The notes: a model not told the origin generated them from the sequence alone. DNA of 64,000 nt from QHXW01 sp035297145 (GCA_035297145.1 DATGZN010000113.1:170510-234509); one strand, 5' to 3'. Counted from the stretch's first letter, positions 18,484 through 27,873 are shown. A program made the numbers and translations.

Positions 18484-19302
18484 TTATCGCCGGCCGTCGC
18501 GCTGAGCGGAGTGCAGCTCTAACCCTGCGGCAGGATTTGCGGCGAGCAGTTGGCGGATTCCGGCGAGACCGGATCGGCCGCTGTTGGCAAGAAAATGCAG
18601 GTCGCTGCCGAGTGTAAGGAGGCGAGCTCCGCGTTTCACATAACTCAGGCATTCGTCGGGAGTCCAAGTCGGCAATCCAAACGGCATAGAGTGAGCGCAG
18701 GCGCTGTCAATAAGCTGTCCCACTACCCGCTCCACTTCCGGATGATTAGTCCGAGTGCGCAAGTTCATGAAGCTGGCCAGATCCGATGGGCCGATGAAAA
18801 TACCGTCAATTCCGCTCGTGGCGAGAATCGCGTCGATGTTGGCGACGGCTTGCGGGGTTTCGATCTGCACAATTAAGGAAATCTCGCCGTTAGCTGTGGC
18901 TGCGTATTGTTCCGCATCTTGAAAATAGCGGCTGGCCCGCGTCGGGCTGAAGCCGCGAGTTCCTAGCGGAGGATACCGGCAGAAGGTTACCGCCTGCGCG
19001 GCGTCCTCGCGGGTACTGACCATAGGCACCACGACCCCTTGCGCACCCAGATCCAGAGCTGTCTGAAAATGGTCGGGTGAATTGCTCGGCAGGCGAACGA
19101 CGGGGACGCTCTGGCTCCCCTTCATAGCGACGAGAATCGTCCGCAGGCTCTCACGGCTGATGGGGAAATGCTCGGTATCGATCAGTAGCCAATCGAACCC
19201 CATGTCCGCCATTGCCTCCACCGAGTAGGGGTCGGTGAAGCCGATCCAGCTTCCGATTGCAGGTTGGCCGCTCTCTACGAGCGCCTTCAGGTTGTTGACC
19301 AT
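18484..19302 (-). CDS. HpcH/HpaI aldolase (2-keto-3-deoxy sugar-acid aldolase-like)
   Basis: 272 residues of the class II, metal-dependent aldolase family that includes HpaI and 2-keto-3-deoxy-L-rhamnonate aldolase. Motifs are L-L-I-D-T-E-H-F-P-I at ~45, R-L-P-S-N-S-P-D at ~72, G-A-Q-G-V-V-V-P-M-V, Q-I-E-T-P-Q-A-V at ~150 and F-I-G-P-S-D-L-A at ~175, with the metal-binding E and D. The start M-V-N-N-L-K is preferred over the longer frame because the family begins ~10 residues before G-S-W-I-G. It is divergent from the TonB receptor, with the perfect IclR-like palindrome between them. It may cleave the keto-deoxy acid made by the dehydratase at 27930. Confidence 0.87.
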   Translation of the reverse strand: MVNNLKALVESGQPAIGSWIGFTDPYSVEAMADMGFDWLLIDTEHFPISRESLRTILVAMKGSQSVPVVRLPSNSPDHFQTALDLGAQGVVVPMVSTREDAAQAVTFCRYPPLGTRGFSPTRASRYFQDAEQYAATANGEISLIVQIETPQAVANIDAILATSGIDGIFIGPSDLASFMNLRTRTNHPEVERVVGQLIDSACAHSMPFGLPTWTPDECLSYVKRGARLLTLGSDLHFLANSGRSGLAGIRQLLAANPAAGLELHSAQRDGRR

Positions 19303-19429
19303 TCGTGTCTGACGGCGTTGCCCTCTAAACGTAATCGGGACTGCGAGTTTTGTCAACAGGAATATCATTCTGAAAATGGTTCAAAAGATCCACAGAAAAA
19401 GCCTTGATTCTCTTCCTATTGCAGCTTAC

Positions 19430-19446
19430 GTTCTGTATTACAGAAC
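19430..19446. promoter_or_regulatory. Putative IclR operator (site 3, perfect palindrome)
   Basis: GTTCTGTA-T-TACAGAAC is an exact 8+1+8 palindrome in the gap between the divergent aldolase and TonB receptor genes. It is the best copy of the three related sites in the cluster. It lies just upstream of a possible promoter reading towards the receptor. Confidence 0.6.
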
Positions 19447-19464
19447 AGAATCTCGAAAATTCTA

Positions 19465-19494
19465 TTGACTGGCCTAATGGATTCGTGTTATCTA
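19465..19494 (+). promoter_or_regulatory. Possible sigma-70-type promoter for the TonB receptor
   Basis: TTGACT at 19465-19470 is followed after 18 bp by TATCTA at 19489-19494. The -35 is close to consensus and the -10 is weak. Its position 19 bp downstream of the palindrome fits control by the same regulator. Confidence 0.3.
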
Positions 19495-19561
19495 GATCAA
19501 CACACTGGGTCTAAAGTTCGTGAACGGGCGGACAACGTTGTCCGGAGAGGAGACGAATTCT

Positions 19562-22500
19562 TTGCAGACACAAGCCGCGGTACGCTCTTGGTCAACAATC
19601 CATCGCCTAGCCGTATTTGCATGCGGAGTTGGGTTATTGCTCTGGTCCAGCCATCTTGCTTACGGTCAGAACGGACGCGCCACAATTAATGGCACGGTGA
19701 CGGATCCGAGTGGGGCTGTGATAGCCGGTGCCCATATTTCAGCTAAGAACCTCGAAACAAGCCAGATCACCACGGTGACCACGGGATCGGAGGGCAACTA
19801 TTCGATGCCATTTCTGCCGATTGGGCGTTACGAGATCACGGCTTCGAATCCCGGGTTTGCCAGTGAAACCCGGACGGGCATTACGCTGTCGGCGGATCAA
19901 GCCGCCTCCGTGAATTTCACCCTGAAGACGGGTGAGGTGACGACATCGGTTGAAGTAAGTGCGGAGGCCGTCGAACTGGAGACAACAACCGGTGCTATCA
20001 GTCAGGTGGTCGACCAGAAAAGCATTGTCGAACTGCCGCTGGACGGGCGGAACCCGGCGGAACTGGTTTATGTTGCGCCCGGCGCGGTGAACGGCTACAC
20101 GGCGGCAAACTCAATTGCCTTGCCCGGCTCCGGCAGCGGCTTCCCGAATTTTGGACAGGAGACCGCCGCCTCCGTGAATGGCAGCCGTATGGGCGGCGTT
20201 TTCTATATGTTGGATGGCGTTCCTCACATGGACAACTATTTCCAGAACGCCAATCCGTTTCCGAATCCCGATGCCACCCAGGAATTCCGGGTTCTTACTA
20301 ATAACTTCGATGCGCAGTACGGGTATACGTCCGGCGCTGTAGTCAGCATTGCCACGCGATCGGGAACAAATCAATGGCACGGTGTGGGATTTGAGTTTCT
20401 CCGCAATAGCGATCTGAATGCCGCTGACTTCTTCACTCACGTCGCCAACCCGCTGAAGCGAAATCAGTTCGGCGGATCTATCGGCGGTCCCATCAAGCAC
20501 GACAAGTGGTTCATTTTTGGAAACTATCAGTCGACGATCGAGCACTTGGCGATCGCCTCGAGTTCGCAGTTCGTGCCCAACAACAACATGCTGAATGGAG
20601 ACTTCAGCCAGGTTCCGGTTACGTTGCACGACCCGCAAGGCGTTCCGTATCCGAATAACCAAATTCCGGTATCGCAGTTCAGCCCGTTCAGTCTCAAGTT
20701 AGAACAGGGTTTGCCGAAGACCGATGACGCCACCGGGAACGTCATATTGACGGGCCGTTTGCAGGTTAACCCCGCGCAGGAGTTCACCGTACGATCCGAC
20801 TACTACATTAACGACAAGCAGCACGTCAGCGTCCGCTACTTCTTTGATAACTTCGCCCGTCCGGCATTCAACGGGAACGGTGACTACTTGAATTCAGACC
20901 GTTCGGCATTGGCCCGTGCCAACAACGGAGCCGTGGACTACACCTGGAGCATCCGACCCGACACGGTGAACGATTTTCGGCTCGGCTATAACCGGATCGA
21001 CAGCGCGACCACTCCGGGACTGGTACAACCCGGCGGCAAACCTCTGAGCCCGGAGGCGCTGGGCGCGAACATCCCGCAGCCGGATCAAACCATCAGCGAA
21101 CTGGGCCTGAACGGCGGCTTTTCGATCAGCCAGACTCCAGTCGTCCAGAATCGGCACAACTGGATCATTGGCGACACCATATCGCTGAACAAAGGACGCC
21201 ACGCTATTGTGGCCGGCGTCAATGTGATGACTCAGTATTCCCTGGAGCAGGCTGGCTGGGGGGCCGATCCGCAGATGAACTTTTCGGGCGCAGTAACGGG
21301 AAGTTCATTCGCCGATTTCCTGCTGGGCGACATGAACAATTTCTCGCAATCCGGCGGTGAATACAACGAATTGCACGGCATCGAATTCGCCGGCTTCGCG
21401 CAGGACAGCATCAAACTGAAGCCAAACCTCACTGTTAATGTGGGTGTGCGCTGGGAGCCCCAGGATGCTCCCAAGTACACCGGGAACAAGCTTCCGTTCT
21501 TTTCGCCAGGGCAGACGAGCACCCGTTTTCCGAATGCACCTCAGGATCTGGTGTACGCCGGGGACGCGGGCGTGCCGGATGGCGGATGGAACACAGATTG
21601 GGGCGCCGTTCTGCCGCGTTTAAGCGTTGCCTGGCAGCCGAAAGCTTTACCGAATACCAGCATCCGGGCAGCTTTTGGCATTATGAGCCTGCCCTATGAC
21701 TACTCGACATATAACCACATGGGAACGACGGCTCCGTTCAGTCCGCAATTCAGCATCAACTATAACCAGGTGGGGAGTTGCGTGCTCAACATCCTTGACC
21801 CGTATGCTTGCTATGCCCCCACGGGTTTCAAGCCGCCCTTCCCGCCGTTCTCCGGGCCGAAGTTCAGCCCGCCTTCGGATGTGTCGTTTGTCATCCCAGT
21901 AAGCATAGGAGCGGGTTTCACTCCGGGTTTCAAGATGCCGCGTGACCAAACGTGGAACTTCAGCATCGAGCACACCTTCACCGACTACCTGTTCCGGGTC
22001 GCGTACATCGGGTATGAGATTTACCATTTGCCGGTCCAGGAGCAACTAAGCCCGGGACTCGCTGCCACTCACGGGCAGACGACGCTACTGCCGAACTTCA
22101 GCAACGTTCAAGGCTACGTATCCTGGAACACGCAGTCGTACAACGCGCTGCAAATCTCAGCCGAGAAGCACTTCAGCCGAGGATTCCAGTTCATTTCAAA
22201 CTTCACCTGGTCCAAGAATCTGGATTCAAGTTCCGTGGCTACAGCGGCAAACACGGGCCCAGTGTTTGATCCGTACAACCTGCGCAACAACCGCGGGCTC
22301 TCTGACCTGAGCGTACCGGCGATTTTTAACAACACATTCGTCTATCAGGAACCGTCTCTGAAGAACCTCGGACGGGTCGGCTCGTTTGTCTTGGGCGGCT
22401 GGGAGGTGGCTGGTATTTGGGTGATGAGCTCCGGCCTTCCGTTTAACATTATGGGTGGCAGTGGGAACAACAACTCCTACTCGAATATTGGCAGCGACCG

Positions 22501-22855
22501 AGCCAACATCGTTCCGGGTGCGTCTCTCGACGAGCATCAGGGATCGCTGAACCACTGGCTAAACCAATATTTCAACACGGCGGCGTTTGTGACCAATCCT
22601 CCCGGCACGTTTGGCAACTCCGCGAAGAACCTCATGAGAGGGCCGGCCAATAACAACGTCGACCTGCAGTTCTCGAAGAATTTCCCATTCCGGGAACGGT
22701 ATCGTGTGCAGTTCCGGTGGGAGATGTTCAATGCCCTTAACCGTACCTGGTTCTATTTGCCGGATAACAACGTTGGAGATGGCGCGTTCGGCCAGATCAC
22801 GAGCGACAACAATTTCCCACGGCTGATGCAGGCGGCATTGAAGTTCTACTTCTGA
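19562..22855 (+). CDS. TonB-dependent receptor with N-terminal carboxypeptidase-like regulatory domain (Oar-like)
   Basis: About 1097 residues, typical of the large acidobacterial Oar-like receptors. After a signal segment (L-A-V-F-A-C-G-V-G-L-L-L-W ending Y-G-Q) comes a CarboxypepD_reg fold with G-T-V-T-D-P-S-G-A-V-I-A-G-A. A plug-like segment (L-P-L-D-G-R-N-P-A-E-L) and a long beta-rich barrel follow, ending in the outer-membrane-type terminus A-A-L-K-F-Y-F. The TTG at 19562 is chosen because GGAGAGGAG lies ~9 nt before it; a GTG at 19520 is possible but has no ribosome site. Role: energy-dependent uptake of a large or scarce substrate across the outer membrane, possibly the glycoside feeding this cluster. 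Confidence 0.9.
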   Translation: MQTQAAVRSWSTIHRLAVFACGVGLLLWSSHLAYGQNGRATINGTVTDPSGAVIAGAHISAKNLETSQITTVTTGSEGNYSMPFLPIGRYEITASNPGFASETRTGITLSADQAASVNFTLKTGEVTTSVEVSAEAVELETTTGAISQVVDQKSIVELPLDGRNPAELVYVAPGAVNGYTAANSIALPGSGSGFPNFGQETAASVNGSRMGGVFYMLDGVPHMDNYFQNANPFPNPDATQEFRVLTNNFDAQYGYTSGAVVSIATRSGTNQWHGVGFEFLRNSDLNAADFFTHVANPLKRNQFGGSIGGPIKHDKWFIFGNYQSTIEHLAIASSSQFVPNNNMLNGDFSQVPVTLHDPQGVPYPNNQIPVSQFSPFSLKLEQGLPKTDDATGNVILTGRLQVNPAQEFTVRSDYYINDKQHVSVRYFFDNFARPAFNGNGDYLNSDRSALARANNGAVDYTWSIRPDTVNDFRLGYNRIDSATTPGLVQPGGKPLSPEALGANIPQPDQTISELGLNGGFSISQTPVVQNRHNWIIGDTISLNKGRHAIVAGVNVMTQYSLEQAGWGADPQMNFSGAVTGSSFADFLLGDMNNFSQSGGEYNELHGIEFAGFAQDSIKLKPNLTVNVGVRWEPQDAPKYTGNKLPFFSPGQTSTRFPNAPQDLVYAGDAGVPDGGWNTDWGAVLPRLSVAWQPKALPNTSIRAAFGIMSLPYDYSTYNHMGTTAPFSPQFSINYNQVGSCVLNILDPYACYAPTGFKPPFPPFSGPKFSPPSDVSFVIPVSIGAGFTPGFKMPRDQTWNFSIEHTFTDYLFRVAYIGYEIYHLPVQEQLSPGLAATHGQTTLLPNFSNVQGYVSWNTQSYNALQISAEKHFSRGFQFISNFTWSKNLDSSSVATAANTGPVFDPYNLRNNRGLSDLSVPAIFNNTFVYQEPSLKNLGRVGSFVLGGWEVAGIWVMSSGLPFNIMGGSGNNNSYSNIGSDRANIVPGASLDEHQGSLNHWLNQYFNTAAFVTNPPGTFGNSAKNLMRGPANNNVDLQFSKNFPFRERYRVQFRWEMFNALNRTWFYLPDNNVGDGAFGQITSDNNFPRLMQAALKFYF

Positions 22856-22875
22856 CCTGCTCGGAGTTGAAGGCG

Positions 22876-22900
22876 AGGCGGCTGGCCGATCCGGCCGCCT
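22876..22900 (+). terminator. Possible weak terminator hairpin after the receptor gene
   Basis: AGGCGGC (22876-22882) pairs with GCCGCCT (22894-22900) 20 bp past the stop codon. Only a short T-rich stretch follows (CGTTTG), so termination would be weak or partial, which still allows reading into the next genes. Confidence 0.35.
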
Positions 22901-22942
22901 GGCTCGTTTGTGGCATACTGAACCGGGATGTAGAATCGGTCG

Positions 22943-24637
22943 ATGATGCGGTTGTTGGGTACCGTATTGCTATGGTTGCTTGCCGGCACTAAAGTTGATT
23001 CTCCACCCTTGTTCCGTGAAGTCCCACCTCATGAGAGCGGCATCAGCTGGGTCCACGACAACGGGCACTCAGAGCAGCGCTATCTTCCGGAGACCACAGG
23101 CGCCGGTGTGGCTATCTTCGATTACAACAATGATGGAAAGATGGACATCCTGCTGGTGAATTCGGGCCGGTCGAGCTTCTACAATCCTCGCGCTCCTTTG
23201 CATCATGCGCTTTACCGCAATAACGGTGACGGCACTTTCACGGACGTTACACAACAGGCAGGAATCACAGCGGACCTGTTCGGCCAGGGAGTGGCCATCG
23301 GCGACTACGATGGGGACGGGTGGCCGGACATTCTGATCACCGGAATTGGAAAACTGGTCCTCTATCACAACAACGGTAATGGAACGTTCACCGACGTGAC
23401 CGCTGCGAGCGGGATTCAGCCGCTCAAATGGGGAACCAGCGCCGTGTGGTTCGACTACGACAATGACGGGAAGCTGGATTTGTTCATTGGACAGTTCGCC
23501 GATTACTCCGAGCAGAGGCTGTGCGGGCTGGCGGATTCCTATGCCGGTGGGGACGCGGCCAACGAAACGGCCGCCAAGCCGCAGACCTATTACTGCAGTC
23601 CTAAAATCTTCGAGCCGTTGCCTAGCCGCCTGTACCGGAATTTGGGAAACGGCAAGTTCCAGGACGTAAGTCAAACTACCGGCATCCAGGCGCGACCGGG
23701 AAAAGCGTGGGGCGCTGTGGCTACTGACATCAACGGCGACGGATACATGGACCTGTTCGTAGCCAACGATACGATGGCCAACTATCTTTGGGTGAACCGC
23801 GGCGGAGAGAAGTTCGAGGAAATCGGACTGGAGGCGGGCGTGGGCTATAGCGCGGACGGAATGACGCGGGCGGGAATGGGCGTGGCCGCGGCTGATTTCG
23901 ACGGAGACGGGCGACCCGATCTTATCGTCGCGAATATCGATGCGCAGACCACCTCTCTATACCGCAACCTGGGCAATGAGATGTTTGAAGATATCAATCT
24001 AAAAACCGGGCTTGCGGCACTCACGCGAATGTTCAGCGGCTGGGGACTTGGCTTTCTTGACTACGACAACGGTGGATGGCCGGACTTGATTCTCTCTAAC
24101 GGGCATCCGGACGATCTGGTGGAGCAGCGCAGCCGTGGAGTGACGTATCGCGAACCCATTTTGTTGCTACGCAACCTGTGCGGGGCGAAGCTGGAGAATG
24201 TGAGCGATTCGGCGGGCGAAGCTTTCCATAAAGATTATTCCGCGCGAGGCCTGGCCATTGGGGACTTGAACAACGACGGATACGCTGACATAGTGTTCAC
24301 CGAAAATGGGGGCCCGCCGCACGTGCTGATGAACAACGCCGTGTCGAAAAATCATTGGCTGGGAATCCAGTTGAAACCGAAAACCGCGAATCCGGCGGCC
24401 GTTGGGGCCGTCATCCGGTGGAGCATTGGAAGCAAGGTGTTTTCCCGGTTGAAGAACGCGGGCGGCAGTTTTCTTTCCAGCAACGACCCGCGCGAAATCA
24501 TCGGAACCGGGAAGGCGCAAATCGACTGGGTGGAAGTCCAGTGGCCGAGACCGAGCCATCGCGTGGACCGCATTACTGCGCCGCGGATGGATCGTTATCT
24601 GACGGTTAGCGAAGGCGGAGGGATGCGACCGGACTAG
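22943..24637 (+). CDS. Exported FG-GAP/VCBS repeat protein with ASPIC/UnbV C-terminus (CRTAC1-like)
   Basis: 564 residues. A short hydrophobic leader is followed by many calcium-loop FG-GAP/VCBS repeats, e.g. F-D-Y-N-N-D-G-K-M-D, G-D-Y-D-G-D-G-W-P-D and D-F-D-G-D-G-R-P-D, which form a beta-propeller. The last ~80 residues (V-G-A-V-I-R-W, then W-V-E-V-Q-W-P) match the ASPIC/UnbV domain. The protein is probably extracellular or periplasmic and binds calcium and a partner. It is followed within 13 bp by the TPR protein and then the cytochrome; this trio is common in Acidobacteriota and Planctomycetota, but its function is unknown. Confidence 0.88.
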   Translation: MMRLLGTVLLWLLAGTKVDSPPLFREVPPHESGISWVHDNGHSEQRYLPETTGAGVAIFDYNNDGKMDILLVNSGRSSFYNPRAPLHHALYRNNGDGTFTDVTQQAGITADLFGQGVAIGDYDGDGWPDILITGIGKLVLYHNNGNGTFTDVTAASGIQPLKWGTSAVWFDYDNDGKLDLFIGQFADYSEQRLCGLADSYAGGDAANETAAKPQTYYCSPKIFEPLPSRLYRNLGNGKFQDVSQTTGIQARPGKAWGAVATDINGDGYMDLFVANDTMANYLWVNRGGEKFEEIGLEAGVGYSADGMTRAGMGVAAADFDGDGRPDLIVANIDAQTTSLYRNLGNEMFEDINLKTGLAALTRMFSGWGLGFLDYDNGGWPDLILSNGHPDDLVEQRSRGVTYREPILLLRNLCGAKLENVSDSAGEAFHKDYSARGLAIGDLNNDGYADIVFTENGGPPHVLMNNAVSKNHWLGIQLKPKTANPAAVGAVIRWSIGSKVFSRLKNAGGSFLSSNDPREIIGTGKAQIDWVEVQWPRPSHRVDRITAPRMDRYLTVSEGGGMRPD

Positions 24638-24650
24638 CCCTGGGGCTGCC

Positions 24651-26093
24651 ATGTTGGTGCCGATAATCGTCCTCATCGCGGCCCAGGCATCCGCCGACCC
24701 TGCGGTCCTGTGGCAAGAGGCCAAGGGATACCTCGACCACCAGCAGTATGCGGAGGCGCGGCGTGTGCTGACGCTTGCCGTGAAAGCGTCGCCCAATGAC
24801 CCTGCATTTTGGTTCCATCTTGGCGTTAGCTGCGCCGAATTGAAGGATGTCGATGCAGCGATCAGCGCATTTGAAAAAGCGCGCGTCTTGGCGCCCAAGC
24901 GAGCCGAAGTCTACTTCAGTCTGGGCCTCGAATATTGGCACCGTGCCGACATCGGGAAAGCCAAAGAGTCGTACCGAACCGGACTGACCCTCGACCCGAA
25001 GAACACCCAGGCACTGCAGAATTATGCCCTCCTACTGATGAAGTCGGGCGAGCCTGGAGAAGCTATCGATCTGCTACTTAAGCTGAAGGCAGTTCCGGAA
25101 CTTACGTTGCCTGCCCGGGTGTCGTTGATCGAATGCTACCTCAAGACCGCCGACCGGGAGCACGCGGACCAAGAGACCGACGACTTGCTGCGCTCCGGTG
25201 TGGCGGGGCCGGAAGAGGAAACCAAACTCGGCGCGCTCCTGCTCGAAGCGGGCGATGATCGAGCTGCCGAACGAGTATTGCGAGCCAGTTTGAGCCAGCG
25301 TCCGGATCAGGCGAAGGCGTGCGCAGCGCTCGGGGTGCTGCTGTTGAACAAAAGAAACTACGCCGAAGCCAGCGATTTCCTGGGACGGGTTGTACATCTG
25401 GCGCCGGACTCCGCAGAGTACGCCATGGCGTTTGCCGAAGCTCTCTTGCTATGGAACCGCCAAGACGAGGCGCTCGGGTTTCTAAAGGAAGTTGAACCGA
25501 AGTTCGGTCACTTGCCGGAATTCCAGTACAAACTGGCGCTCGCATATTTTGCTGAAACCAAGTTCTCGGAGGTGATAGATACACTCAACAAGCTGCTCCA
25601 AACAAATCCGCGACGCCAGGACCAGATTTACTATATGCTGGGCCACTCGTACGTTGCGACGGGCAAGCTTGGAGATGCTGAGAAAGCCTATCGAAGGGCG
25701 ATCGAAATGAATCCGAAGATCCCGGCGTATTACGAAGAGTTCGCGACAGTTCTCCGCAGGGAAGGACCGGAACATCTGGATGAGGCTATCGTGGAACTCA
25801 AGCGCGGTGTTCAGTTCGATCCAACAAACCCGCGACTGGCCCTGCAGCTTGCGTTGTGCTACGAGTCGAAAGGCGATATAAATAGCGCTCTAAGGCTGGC
25901 CGAGGAGGCTGCCGGCAAGGAGCCGGACGTGTTGCCCGCCCACGTGGCACTTGCCCGGATTTACTTCCGCCTGGGAAAAAAAGTAGAGGGACAGAAGGAG
26001 AAGGAAACGATCGCGGAACTCGAGAAGAAGCAGCAGCAATCGCTCGTGCCAAATGCGAGCCAGCTACCGACCATCGATGGCCGCCTTCCCTAA
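24651..26093 (+). CDS. Exported tetratricopeptide repeat protein
   Basis: 480 residues with an N-terminal hydrophobic leader ending A-Q-A-S-A. It contains about a dozen 34-residue TPR units, e.g. F-W-F-H-L-G-V-S-C-A-E-L at ~43, V-Y-F-S-L-G-L-E-Y-W at ~83 and I-Y-Y-M-L-G-H-S-Y-V-A-T-G at ~325. No enzymatic domain is seen. It lies between the FG-GAP protein and the multiheme cytochrome and overlaps the latter by 17 bp, so it is probably a scaffold for the same envelope complex. Confidence 0.85.
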   Translation: MLVPIIVLIAAQASADPAVLWQEAKGYLDHQQYAEARRVLTLAVKASPNDPAFWFHLGVSCAELKDVDAAISAFEKARVLAPKRAEVYFSLGLEYWHRADIGKAKESYRTGLTLDPKNTQALQNYALLLMKSGEPGEAIDLLLKLKAVPELTLPARVSLIECYLKTADREHADQETDDLLRSGVAGPEEETKLGALLLEAGDDRAAERVLRASLSQRPDQAKACAALGVLLLNKRNYAEASDFLGRVVHLAPDSAEYAMAFAEALLLWNRQDEALGFLKEVEPKFGHLPEFQYKLALAYFAETKFSEVIDTLNKLLQTNPRRQDQIYYMLGHSYVATGKLGDAEKAYRRAIEMNPKIPAYYEEFATVLRREGPEHLDEAIVELKRGVQFDPTNPRLALQLALCYESKGDINSALRLAEEAAGKEPDVLPAHVALARIYFRLGKKVEGQKEKETIAELEKKQQQSLVPNASQLPTIDGRLP

Positions 26094-27873
26094 CCTGTTT
26101 AAGAGTTTTAGCCGGACCGCGCTGCTGGTTGTCTGCGTGGCTTTCGGCTTTCCGAAGGACGCTGAGGCCCAGGCGTCGAGCCCATTTCGGAACATCTCCC
26201 CCGACGTTCGATACGTTGGCTCCAAGGTGTGCAGCGGTTGTCATCCCAAGATTTTTTCCAGCTACATCAAAACCGGGATGGGCGGTTCGATGCTCCCGGC
26301 CGGCGACGTTTCGCTCCGAGACCGGCTGCCCGCGCCAGCAACCATATTTGATAAAGATAACGGCCAGTATATTGAGGTTTCTCGGCAGCAGGACGATCTA
26401 TACCAGACTCATTATGCTCTAGACCGGGACGGCAAGGAAATTTTCCGCCAGACATTCAAAACAGCTTACGTCGTTGGAAGCGGCGAGAATGGCTTCGGAT
26501 TTTTGATTCGACGTGATAACTACATGTTCGAGGCGCCGCTTTCCTATTACACGAAGTCGCGCAGGTGGAGCTTTTCGCCGGGGTACGAGATTCATAATTA
26601 CGCATTCACCAGGCCGGTTGTGGAGGAGTGCATCGGATGTCACAGCGGGCGGCCTCAGCCAGTACCCGGTGGCCTCGCTCTCTATGGTGACCCGCCTTTT
26701 ACCGAGTTGGCTGTGGGCTGCGAGAATTGCCATGGCCCCGGAGAGATTCACGTTCGGGAACGGCAGACGGACCATCCGCCTTCGGGGAAGATCGATACGA
26801 GCATTGTGAATCCGGCGCACCTGAACGGGTGGCTAGCGGATAACATTTGCATGAAATGCCATCAGGGCGGTGACCTTCGTGTGGAACAGCCGGGGAAGAC
26901 GGGCCAGGACTTCCGGCCCGGCATGCCATTGGACAATGCCATCGCGATTTTCAAAGTGCCGCTGAGCCATGAGGCATCAGAGAAGCCGGTGCTTCTGGAG
27001 CATTACTTCTCTATGACGCTCAGCAAATGCTATCGCGCCAGTGCGGGCAGGCTGCGTTGCAGCACGTGCCATGACCCACATGGGCGGCCGTCCGGACAAG
27101 AGTCAGTCGCTCTTTACCGCTCCAAGTGTTTGAGATGCCACCAGCCGGAGAGTTGTACACTGCCAGGGGCTGACCGGCAAAGCAAAAGCGACGACTGCGC
27201 GTTCTGCCACATGCCCAAACGGACGGTGACGACGATTACGCATGCAGCGCTCACGGATCATACGATTGCCGCCCGCCCAGGACAACCGTATCCCGATGAG
27301 GCATTTGAATCCCGCGCGTTCGGCGAGACAGGGCTTTTGTATCTGACTGCGAAGCCGGGTGAATCTGCTTCCGCCATTCCGGACGTAACGTTGCTCCGGG
27401 CTTACCTTGGAGTCATCCACGAAGGGCACGAAGAATTCACGAGGAAGAAAGACGAGCTTCTCGAGCGGTTGGCCCGCAGACATCCCACAAACCCGGCCGT
27501 GCTCGGAGCAATGGCGAGAAGGGCGGCGGCGGAGAATACGCAGGAAGGCTTGCGGTCAGGTATTCGGTACCTGGCCGAAGCGGTCCGCGCGGGATCGACG
27601 GCGCCCGAGGACTTTCTCCTCCTCGGGGATCTGTATGGTCGTGATGCCAGGCACGAGGAGGCCATTCGAGTGTTGGAGAAGGGCAGAGAAGCAAACCCTT
27701 ACTTCCGCGAGTTCTATGAAGCGGTTGCTGTTCAGGAGATAGAACTCGGGAAGTATGGGGACGCGCTCCAGACAATCCGCAAGGGGATAGATTTGTTTCC
27801 CGACGACACCACGCTCCGCCGGCTCGAGAAGAAGGTACAGGCCGCTACAATCGACGACACGACGTCGAAATAG
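26077..27873 (+). CDS. Exported seven-haem c-type cytochrome with C-terminal TPR repeats
   Basis: 598 residues. A signal segment (A-L-L-V-V-C-V-A-F-G-F) is followed by seven C-x-x-C-H haem sites: CSGCH, CIGCH, CENCH, CMKCH, CSTCH, CLRCH and CAFCH. They are spread over the first ~390 residues. The C-terminal third has TPR-like helices (L-L-L-G-D-L-Y-G-R-D-A, then E-A-I-R-V-L-E-K-G). The CENCHGPG and CSTCHDPHG contexts resemble octahaem/cytochrome c554-type proteins. The ATG at 26077 is preferred because it places the signal peptide correctly. Likely role: periplasmic electron transfer, with the partner unknown. It overlaps the preceding TPR gene. Confidence 0.88.
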   Translation: MAAFPNLFKSFSRTALLVVCVAFGFPKDAEAQASSPFRNISPDVRYVGSKVCSGCHPKIFSSYIKTGMGGSMLPAGDVSLRDRLPAPATIFDKDNGQYIEVSRQQDDLYQTHYALDRDGKEIFRQTFKTAYVVGSGENGFGFLIRRDNYMFEAPLSYYTKSRRWSFSPGYEIHNYAFTRPVVEECIGCHSGRPQPVPGGLALYGDPPFTELAVGCENCHGPGEIHVRERQTDHPPSGKIDTSIVNPAHLNGWLADNICMKCHQGGDLRVEQPGKTGQDFRPGMPLDNAIAIFKVPLSHEASEKPVLLEHYFSMTLSKCYRASAGRLRCSTCHDPHGRPSGQESVALYRSKCLRCHQPESCTLPGADRQSKSDDCAFCHMPKRTVTTITHAALTDHTIAARPGQPYPDEAFESRAFGETGLLYLTAKPGESASAIPDVTLLRAYLGVIHEGHEEFTRKKDELLERLARRHPTNPAVLGAMARRAAAENTQEGLRSGIRYLAEAVRAGSTAPEDFLLLGDLYGRDARHEEAIRVLEKGREANPYFREFYEAVAVQEIELGKYGDALQTIRKGIDLFPDDTTLRRLEKKVQAATIDDTTSK

